In this document: one piece after another, positions 7,383-12,625 of the stretch
How positions within the stretch are numbered: position 1 is the stretch's first letter
Layout: each line of letters starts with the position of its first letter
Program-made: the position numbers and the translations under genes
Source: Methanobacterium sp.
GTDB lineage: Archaea; Methanobacteriota; Methanobacteria; Methanobacteriales; Methanobacteriaceae
Direction of reading: 5' to 3'
Assembly (NCBI GenBank): GCA_003151535.1
Contig: PLXT01000102.1
Location: forward strand, 1 to 12,625
Length of the DNA: 12,625 nucleotides
The notes under the pieces: generated by a model
Seen by the model: only the letters and a program-made list of their open reading frames with translations
Database searches by the model: none
What the model was told of the DNA's origin: nothing

Positions 7383-8060
7383 ATGAAGAAAACAATTGCA
7401 ATTATCCCCGTATCCAGATTTACAAATGCAAAAACTAGACTTTCACCCACTTTAACACCATTAGAAAGAGAAAATCTATTAAAATCTATGTTAAAAGATG
7501 TTATAGGTGTTCTAAAACAGAAGGTGAGTGAAGTTGTGGTAATAAGTTCTGATGAAGAGGTTCTTAAATATGTTCATGATATGGGTGTGGTTTCACTAAA
7601 AGAAGAGGGTACAACAGACCTTAACGGTGCTTTATTACAAGCCATCAAATGGTGCTCTAAACTGTCTGACCAGGTTCTTATAGTGCCTTCAGATGTTCCA
7701 CTCATGAAAGTTGAACATGTTGACAAAATCATCAAAATGGGAGAAACAGCAGATCTTGTAATTGCACCAGCAAAAGGGGGAGGTACCAACGCTCTTTTGT
7801 GTCCAGTAATAGATATGGATATGAAATTTGGTGAATGCAGTTTCTTTGAACATCTGAGGGTAGCGTCTTTACAAAATTGGCAGTATGCAGTTTTTGACTC
7901 ATTTTATATGTCACTAGATGTTAACACTGCAGAAGATTTAGGTGAAATAATGCTCCATGGATTAGATACCGCGACTAGAAGTTTTTTAAAATCCATAGGA
8001 CTTGAAGTCTCTTCCAACCATGGTAAAGAACGGTTGCGTATTAAACGGAGCACATCATAA
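7383..8060 (+). CDS. cofC: 2-phospho-L-lactate guanylyltransferase
   Basis: CofC joins GTP to 2-phospho-L-lactate, making the activated lactyl donor that CofD uses to build coenzyme F420, the hydride carrier of methanogenesis. The 225-residue protein is of normal length and has a nucleotidyltransferase fold: IPVSRFTNAKTRLSP (8-22) for nucleotide binding, GTTDLNGAL (76-84), VPSDVPL (101-107) with metal-binding D104, APAKGGGTNALL (128-139), FGECSFFEHL (149-158) and SLDVNTAEDL (177-186). The start has only a weak upstream site, AGGTTGA near 7372-7378. A 39-base gap containing a six-T run separates it from the previous gene, so some termination or a separate promoter there is possible. Its stop overlaps the thiD start by one base. 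Confidence 0.93.
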   Translation: MKKTIAIIPVSRFTNAKTRLSPTLTPLERENLLKSMLKDVIGVLKQKVSEVVVISSDEEVLKYVHDMGVVSLKEEGTTDLNGALLQAIKWCSKLSDQVLIVPSDVPLMKVEHVDKIIKMGETADLVIAPAKGGGTNALLCPVIDMDMKFGECSFFEHLRVASLQNWQYAVFDSFYMSLDVNTAEDLGEIMLHGLDTATRSFLKSIGLEVSSNHGKERLRIKRSTS

Positions 8061-8815
8061 TGATGGCAATGACCATAGGAGGTTATGATCCTTCGGGCGG
8101 GGCAGGTATTTTAAATGATATTAAAACATTCCATGCACTCGATGTTTACGGTACCGCAGTTATAACTGTATTGACTGCCCAGAATTCTAAAAGAGTCGAA
8201 GATATTAGACCTGTTTCAACAGATTTTATCCAAAAACAAATAGAAACAGTACTAGAAGATATTCCTATCAAATTTGCAAAAACAGGCATGTTATACTCAT
8301 CCGAGAACGTTAAGGTTGTATCAGAGAAAATTGTTGAACATGATCTTAAACTTGTGGTTGATCCTGTTATGGTGGCAGGATGTGGTTCCCTCCTTTCTGT
8401 TGATGGTTACGTTGAATCAATTAAAAAATATCTGCTACCAAATGCCGTGCTTACAACACCCAACATTAACGAGGCTGAACTGCTTTCGGGTATTAAAATA
8501 AATTGTGTCGACGATGCAATAGATGCAGCTATTAAAATTGGAAAAATTTGTGATGTGATTGTTACTGGCGGACACCTAAATGGTGAAAATGTACTATTTA
8601 ATGGTACAATTAAAATTATCAAGAGTGGAATAGTTGATAGTGTAAACACCCACGGAACAGGTTGTTCTTACTCTGCTGCGATAACAGCCGGACTTGCACA
8701 GGGTATTAATTTATTACAATCTATTGAAATGGCAGGGGAATTTGTTAAAGAAAGTGTTATCAATGGGGAATGGGGAACACTAAATCAGTTTCATAACCTC
8801 ATATCCAAAGAATAA
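8060..8815 (+). CDS. thiD: hydroxymethylpyrimidine (phosphate) kinase
   Basis: ThiD phosphorylates 4-amino-5-hydroxymethyl-2-methylpyrimidine and its monophosphate in thiamine synthesis. The 251-residue ribokinase-fold protein shows GGYDPSGGAG (7-16), AKTGML (73-78), DPVMVAGCG (101-109), TPNINEAELLSG (133-144), VTGGHLNG (168-175) and the anion-hole motif HGTGCSYSAA (198-207), where GTGC is the usual ThiD form. It ends shortly after GTLNQFHNL (239-247), so the ThiN domain fused to ThiD in many archaea is absent; a thiamine-phosphate synthase must be encoded elsewhere. The ATG at 8060 overlaps the cofC TAA as TAATG, with GGAG at 8047-8050 serving it. ATGs at 8063 and 8069 are alternatives. Expression is probably translationally coupled to cofC. 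Confidence 0.93.
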   Translation: MMAMTIGGYDPSGGAGILNDIKTFHALDVYGTAVITVLTAQNSKRVEDIRPVSTDFIQKQIETVLEDIPIKFAKTGMLYSSENVKVVSEKIVEHDLKLVVDPVMVAGCGSLLSVDGYVESIKKYLLPNAVLTTPNINEAELLSGIKINCVDDAIDAAIKIGKICDVIVTGGHLNGENVLFNGTIKIIKSGIVDSVNTHGTGCSYSAAITAGLAQGINLLQSIEMAGEFVKESVINGEWGTLNQFHNLISKE

Positions 8816-8866
8816 TGAGTATAATTGAATAAACGATCATTTATTAACTAAAGTTAGGGTGGTAAT

Positions 8867-9679
8867 GTGGTTTCTAACGAAGAAATTAAACGAATGCTTG
8901 AGGCAAAGACAAAGGGAATTAACATTGAAGATTACGAGAATAAAGCAGAAAATTATAAAGTCTGCCTCCAATGTAAAACTAAAAATCCAGAAAAAGCTAT
9001 CTTCTGTGTTAACTGTGGAAGTAAGCTGGATAAAAATTTGAATATTAAATGTCCAGGGTGTGGTACAGAAAATAGTACTAATGCCAAATTCTGTGTTGGA
9101 TGTGGAAAAAAATTAAACCAAAAAACAATTGAATCTGAACCAATCACAGTAAACCCCAAACTACAACACACCGAGGATAATGAAAATGATGTAAAATTTT
9201 CAAAATCTAACAATGAATCTGAATCACCTAACAAAACCCCCGAAACCTCGGATGAACCAAGTAAAAAACCTACCACACCCCCTAATATTCCAGAACATGA
9301 CCTAATACTAAAAAATGATTCAAAAAAGGTCTGTCCATCATGTAATGGAAAAAATCTTAAAAGTGCTAAGTTCTGTGTTGTTTGCGGTAAAAACTTTGAA
9401 AAAGAAGAAATCCCTAAAGAAATAGAAGAAAATAAAGAAACTCAAAGCATAACACCTGAAATTAAAGTTCCCAAAGGCATATTGAATATTAATAAGAAAG
9501 ACGAAACAGAGGTAGAATCAAACCCTAAAAGTGAACTATTATCCACTGAAACTAATAATGGAGACACATATATCGATCCAGTTGAGAAAATAAAAAAAAG
9601 TAAAGAACTGCTGGATATGGGCGCTATAACTTCTGAAGAGTTTGAACATATAAAAAAGAAGTATTTAGAACAGATATGA
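8867..9679 (+). CDS. triple zinc-ribbon protein with C-terminal SHOCT domain
   Basis: This 270-residue protein is of unknown function. It has three four-cysteine zinc ribbons of the CxxC-x10-CxxC type: C33/36/47/50, C62/65/76/79 and C156/159/170/173. Ribbons 1 and 2 are adjacent; ribbon 3 is separated by about 75 residues of low-complexity Ser/Pro/Asn/Glu/Lys linker. A second charged linker (174-235) leads to a C-terminal SHOCT domain (about 238-270, DPVEKIKKSKELLDMGAITSEEFEHIKKKYL), a short module common in oligomerising or membrane-associated proteins. No signal peptide or membrane helix is present. The start is GTG at 8867, supported by AGGGTGGT at 8856-8863; an ATG at 8865 is out of frame. 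It lies 51 bases after thiD in the same direction and ends 22 bases before the convergent ACT gene. A scaffold or nucleic-acid-binding role is inference. Confidence 0.82.
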   Translation: MVSNEEIKRMLEAKTKGINIEDYENKAENYKVCLQCKTKNPEKAIFCVNCGSKLDKNLNIKCPGCGTENSTNAKFCVGCGKKLNQKTIESEPITVNPKLQHTEDNENDVKFSKSNNESESPNKTPETSDEPSKKPTTPPNIPEHDLILKNDSKKVCPSCNGKNLKSAKFCVVCGKNFEKEEIPKEIEENKETQSITPEIKVPKGILNINKKDETEVESNPKSELLSTETNNGDTYIDPVEKIKKSKELLDMGAITSEEFEHIKKKYLEQI

Positions 9680-9701
9680 AACTAAATATGTGAAAAAGGA
9701 A

Positions 9702-10133
9702 TTATAAACTGTATACTTCTTCAGATGTAAGTACAGTTATTCTACCCTTTTCCAATGCAGTTATACCGGCATCAATATCTTCAGTACGTATCACAACAAT
9801 TGCATTTTTTCCCTTTTTTTCAACAAATGCGTATAGATACTCTACATTAATATCTAATTTATTTAATGCCTCAAGCACACTATCTAATCCTCCAGGTTCG
9901 TCTGAAATATTGACAGCTATCACATCGTTTACCTTAACAACGAAATTTGATTCTTCGAGTATATTCTTGGCTTTTTCTGGTTCAGGTACAATTATTCTTA
10001 AAATACCAAATTCAGAAGTATCGGCGATTGAAAGAGCTCTAATATTAATTTTCGCTACTGAAAGTATATTCAATGCCTTCCATAATCGACCTTTTCGATT
10101 TTCTAGAAATACAGATATTTGTTTTAATTTCAT
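9702..10133 (-). CDS. tandem ACT-domain protein
   Basis: This 143-residue protein consists of two ACT-like domains, about residues 3-70 (KQISVFLENRKGRLWKALNIL...) and 71-140 (DVIAVNISDEPGGLDSVLEAL...), with no catalytic domain. ACT domains usually bind amino acids and regulate partner enzymes. The start at 10133 is supported by GAGGGAT at 10143-10137, close to the ATG. It lies 64 bases downstream of the PaaK-type ligase, a pairing common in archaea and bacteria that oxidise or activate aryl acids from aromatic amino acids. It is therefore probably the amino-acid-sensing regulator of that ligase, or of the indolepyruvate pathway, but the ligand cannot be read from sequence. The gene is convergent with the zinc-ribbon gene, with 22 bases between the stops. 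Confidence 0.87.
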   Translation of the reverse strand: MKLKQISVFLENRKGRLWKALNILSVAKINIRALSIADTSEFGILRIIVPEPEKAKNILEESNFVVKVNDVIAVNISDEPGGLDSVLEALNKLDINVEYLYAFVEKKGKNAIVVIRTEDIDAGITALEKGRITVLTSEEVYSL

Positions 10134-10197
10134 TTTATCCCTCTAAATTTTTAGATAAACCATGACTTAAAAATTTAATTCGATGGCTTAATCTTTA

Positions 10198-11496
10198 TCA
10201 GATATTTCGTTTATCAATAACCCTGACAGCCTTTCCTTCACTTCTTGGAAGACTTTTAGGTTCTACAAGCGATATGTTGACACGTAATCCAATTTCATTG
10301 TGTATTTTATTCTCAATATTTCTTTTTATTTCTTCCACATGTTTAACTTCGTCTGAAAAAAGTGCGGGTGATGTTTCAACCATCACTTCTATTTCATCTA
10401 GGTGATGTGGTCTTGTTACAATGATCTGGTACTGTGGTTCTAAACCTTCTATTTTAAGAAGTGCCTTCTCTATCTGGGATGGGAAGACAATAACTCCCCT
10501 TATTTTAAGCATATCATCGCTACGACCAGTTATACGTTCCATTTTAACTTGTGTTCTACCACATTCACATATACCTCTACTTAATGCGGTTATATCCCTT
10601 GTACGGAATCTGATAATGGGCATTCCATCTCTTGTAAGTGTGGTCAACACAAGCTCACCATCTTCACCATCTGGTAACTGTTTTAATGTATGTGGATCTA
10701 TTATCTCGGGATAAAAATGGTCTTCGAATATGTGGAGTCCTTTTTTAACTGGACATTCCATTGCAACTCCGGGACCCATGATTTCAGTTAGACCATAAAT
10801 ATTTTGGGCCGAGATATTGAGTCTCTTTTCAAGTTTTTCCCTCATTTCTTCGGTCCACATTTCAGCACCAAAACATCCGGCCTTGAGTTTGAGTTTTGAT
10901 GTATCTATACCTTCATTTTCAGCTACCTCAGCAAGGTATAAACCATAGGAAGGCGTACAGGTCAGCACAGTTGTTTCAAAATCTTGCATAATTTCAAGCT
11001 GTCTCATAGTGTTTCCTGCAGATATTGGTATAACTGTAGCCCCTATTTTCTGGCCACCATAATGAACTCCCATTCCCCCTGTAAAAAGACCATAACCATA
11101 ACTGTTTTGTATTTTGTCATTTTTACGAACACCAGTCATTGTAAGAGACCTTGCCATTACTTCACCCCATATGTCCAGATCTTCCATTGTGTAACCTGAA
11201 ACTGTTGGTTTTCCAGTTGTGCCCGACGTTGTATGGACTTCAACTATCTCATCTGTTGGAACAGCAAACATACCAAATGGATATGAATCCCTTAGATCAG
11301 TTTTACTTGTAAATGGTAGTTTTTCAATATCCTCCAGTGTCTCAATGTCTTCTGGTTCAATTTTCAAACCGTTAAAACGCTTATTGTAATATGGAACTAG
11401 CTCATAGGCCCGTTTTACAACGGACTGTAATCGTTGAAGCTGCAGTTCTCTTGTTTCTTCTGCAGACATACATTCTGCCTCTTTATTCCAGATCAT
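10198..11496 (-). CDS. paaK: PaaK-family phenylacetate/aryl-CoA ligase
   Basis: This 432-residue adenylate-forming enzyme is of the PaaK type. It has the ATP P-loop TTSGTTGKPT (89-98), YGLTE (234-238), RTRDIT (298-303), a CECG pair of Cys (310, 312), the hinge region GRSDDMLKIRGV (324-335), and the C-terminal EGKA with catalytic Lys423. PaaK makes phenylacetyl-CoA or related aryl-CoA through an acyl-adenylate. In methanogens it is thought to help take up aryl acids for aromatic amino acid synthesis with indolepyruvate:ferredoxin oxidoreductase, which is not in this window. An alternative is coenzyme F390 synthetase, a PaaK relative that adenylylates F420; the ACT neighbour favours the aryl-CoA reading. 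The ATG at 11496 is fixed by GGGGAGGA at 11508-11501. It is the first gene of the paaK-ACT unit. Confidence 0.88.
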   Translation of the reverse strand: MIWNKEAECMSAEETRELQLQRLQSVVKRAYELVPYYNKRFNGLKIEPEDIETLEDIEKLPFTSKTDLRDSYPFGMFAVPTDEIVEVHTTSGTTGKPTVSGYTMEDLDIWGEVMARSLTMTGVRKNDKIQNSYGYGLFTGGMGVHYGGQKIGATVIPISAGNTMRQLEIMQDFETTVLTCTPSYGLYLAEVAENEGIDTSKLKLKAGCFGAEMWTEEMREKLEKRLNISAQNIYGLTEIMGPGVAMECPVKKGLHIFEDHFYPEIIDPHTLKQLPDGEDGELVLTTLTRDGMPIIRFRTRDITALSRGICECGRTQVKMERITGRSDDMLKIRGVIVFPSQIEKALLKIEGLEPQYQIIVTRPHHLDEIEVMVETSPALFSDEVKHVEEIKRNIENKIHNEIGLRVNISLVEPKSLPRSEGKAVRVIDKRNI

Positions 11497-11550
11497 TGTG
11501 TCCTCCCCTAACAGATCATAAACTTAAAAGAATGAATCAAATTTTAGTTT

Positions 11551-11560
11551 AATAATAAAT
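11551..11560 (-). promoter_or_regulatory. candidate TATA box of paaK
   Basis: On the minus strand, ATTTATTATT lies 55 to 64 bases before the paaK ATG. A start point about 25 bases downstream gives a leader of about 30 bases containing the strong Shine-Dalgarno site. Composition alone makes such strings frequent, so this is tentative. Confidence 0.3.
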
Positions 11561-11910
11561 CTAGTTAAAGATTACTATAGCATTACAGCCTTAATAAAAG
11601 AAATATTGATCTAATAAAAATTTGGATATATACAACCATATTATAGAAATTTTCTTAAAATAAGCACCCTCAAAGTTTTATCAACATGAATTTATATCTG
11701 TTAAACTAGATTTACATCTAAAATTACCAAAACTGACATTTCATTATATATTCAATCATTCTATAAAATTGAGTTAATATTGTTTTAGTAGTTATCATGC
11801 ACAACAAGTAGCAAATATCCTGACTTTTTTTATTTAAGTTTAAATGTAATCTCAAAAGGTAATTATGAGATGATAATATGATCTAAGGAGTTCTTTTATT
11901 CAAATAAAAT

Positions 11911-11917
11911 AAAAAAA
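11911..11917 (-). terminator. oligo-T terminator candidate after the small membrane gene
   Basis: Seven T residues on the minus strand lie 34 bases beyond the stop codon of the 55-residue gene. This is where an archaeal oligo-T terminator for a single-gene transcript would be expected. Confidence 0.4.
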
Positions 11918-11951
11918 TGTAATTTATTTAACCCATTTTAAATTATAGGGT

Positions 11952-12119
11952 TTATAGATTAAATAAAAACAAATAGTAGAATGTAACAGCCACTAAAACG
12001 ATTAGTATATTTACGATCAACCGTTTCCAAAATTCGTATCTAAAATATTTAAAATCTACAAATACCATAATCGCTACGAACAAAATTACATAGACTATAT
12101 TAACAATTAAATTTGACAT
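11952..12119 (-). CDS. small two-helix membrane protein, 55 residues
   Basis: This short gene encodes 55 residues starting MSNLIVNIVY and ending FLFNL. Two hydrophobic segments, about residues 4-21 (LIVNIVYVILFVAIMVFV) and 34-53 (LIVNILIVLVAVTFYYLFLF), flank a polar aromatic/basic loop, DFKYFRYEFWKR (22-33). This is a helical hairpin with a positively charged loop, probably facing the cytoplasm. LIVNI occurs at the start of both helices, hinting at an internal duplication. GGTGG at 12128-12124, four bases before the ATG, resembles the other Shine-Dalgarno sites in the window, and a T7 run follows the stop. An AT-rich TATA-like stretch lies near 12161-12170. I do not recognise the family. A role as a subunit or regulator of a membrane complex would be a guess. 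It is tandem with paaK but 455 bases upstream, so probably a separate unit. Confidence 0.62.
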   Translation of the reverse strand: MSNLIVNIVYVILFVAIMVFVDFKYFRYEFWKRLIVNILIVLVAVTFYYLFLFNL

Positions 12120-12185
12120 TTAACCACCAATTATTTTTATAAGTTCTTTATCATTTAACCTTTATTTTTTAACTAAGAAGTGTAT

Positions 12186-12213
12186 CCACAACTAAATCTA
12201 TTAGTTACAGTGG
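12186..12213. repeat. hairpin with 10 base pairs and a three-base bulge
   Basis: CCAC (12186-12189) and AACTAA (12190-12195) pair with TTAGTT (12201-12206) and GTGG (12210-12213), leaving a five-base loop and the bulge ACA (12207-12209). On the minus strand it lies 67 to 94 bases ahead of the small membrane gene. It could be an operator or part of a small RNA. Confidence 0.35.
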
Positions 12214-12555
12214 GAAGTTTAACATTAAATTAAAGTGAACAACATATTTGAATAGAAAGATAAAATTAGAGTCGAGATAACTTGCCCATTAAATAATTAT
12301 TTCTGTTTTTAGAATTATTCAATTATTACTGCATTAGAGGATATTCAACTCTTATAATTCCTTTTAATGATAGATATATCACATCATGATATGTAAAAAG
12401 CCCTAATGAATTAAATTTATAACTGAGAATTTCTATTTACTCAATTTATTTTTTGTCTGAATTTTTATAAATTTTTTTAGTGTGAGTTTGAGGTGAATTT
12501 TGTCATAATCATAACATAATCAGAGTATAAACAGCTCATTTAACACATTTTCCCG

Positions 12556-12603
12556 GGCAATTAAAATATAATCATAGCTTTTTTAATTGCCTTATAATAA
12601 GGC
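12556..12603. repeat. two overlapping inverted repeats at the right edge
   Basis: GGCAATTAAAA (12556-12566) and TTTTAATTGCC (12581-12591) are perfect 11-base arms around a 14-base loop. A second perfect dyad, GCCTTAT-A-ATAAGGC (12589-12603), shares GCC at 12589-12591 with the first. In RNA the two stems compete for those bases, so full formation of both is not possible. They may lie in the promoter or leader of a gene beyond the window. Confidence 0.5.
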
Positions 12604-12625
12604 TTATATGATATTAAAGTTTAAA

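Larger units (their letters stand above)
11497..12625. other. long AT-rich region with one small gene
   Basis: Apart from the small gene at 11952-12119, I find no other supportable coding sequence here. 11561-11910 and 12214-12555 look non-coding: they are full of stops in all frames and lack Shine-Dalgarno-plus-ORF combinations. There is a T7 run at 11825-11831 on the plus strand with no clear gene before it, and a short dyad ATATCA/TGATAT at 12376-12392. No tRNA, repeat array or insertion-sequence ends are visible. The two hairpins at 12186-12213 and 12556-12603 are listed separately. Confidence 0.5.

Noticed and set aside
11738..11806. 23-codon minus-strand ORF in the paaK upstream region
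   Set aside because: No Shine-Dalgarno site precedes the ATG and the product has no recognisable property beyond random AT-rich coding.
12360..12440. Possible box C/D small RNA
   Set aside because: TGATA and CTGA strings occur, but there is no proper RTGATGA C box, no D' / C' pair at the right spacing and no terminal stem.
12490..12502. GAGGTGA followed by TTG, looking like a translation start
   Set aside because: The reading frame ends after two codons (TTG TCA TAA), so there is no gene; the Shine-Dalgarno match is probably chance.
1..12625. Defence system, phage, CRISPR array or mobile element
   Set aside because: No regularly spaced repeats, transposase, integrase, nuclease or toxin motifs were seen in any frame; the recognised genes are core metabolism.

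Overview
The window is AT-rich archaeal chromosome, most likely from a methanogen close to Methanobacterium. Three genes point there: sn-glycerol-1-phosphate dehydrogenase (egsA, which sets the archaeal lipid backbone stereochemistry), CofC of coenzyme F420 synthesis, and an archaeal/eukaryal-type prolyl-tRNA synthetase with a C-terminal Cys4 zinc site. A UPF0179 protein, found mainly in methanogenic and related archaea, agrees. Most starts have purine-rich Shine-Dalgarno sites of the AGGTGA / GGAGG kind, and candidate terminators are oligo-T runs, as expected in this group. The lineage call is inference from gene content; no 16S rRNA is present.

Layout, left to right: (1) 178-2295 (+), a 705-residue DUF255/YyaL-type protein with a CHWC thioredoxin-like site. 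(2) 2386-4790 (-), egsA, then after a 231-base gap UPF0179 and rpiA with only 29 bases between them. (3) 4791-5236, a 446-base divergent spacer with promoters for egsA and proS and several inverted repeats. (4) 5237-9679 (+), a co-directional run: proS, a glycosylatable secreted or anchored protein, cofC, thiD (overlapping cofC by one base) and a triple zinc-ribbon/SHOCT protein. (5) 9702-11496 (-), a PaaK-type adenylate-forming ligase followed by a tandem-ACT protein, probably one operon. (6) 11497-12625, about 1.1 kb usually read as empty. It holds one convincing small gene, a 55-residue two-helix membrane protein on the minus strand (11952-12119), and a pair of overlapping hairpins at the right edge.

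The genes are mainly housekeeping: pentose phosphate (RpiA), lipid backbone (EgsA), translation (ProS), F420 (CofC), thiamine (ThiD) and aryl-acid activation (PaaK/ACT). I see no tRNA, rRNA, CRISPR array, insertion sequence or phage gene, and no sign of a defence island. The least explained parts are the secreted protein behind proS, the small membrane protein, the zinc-ribbon/SHOCT protein, the Cys-rich UPF0179 protein, and the structured intergenic DNA at 4923-5200 and 12556-12603.
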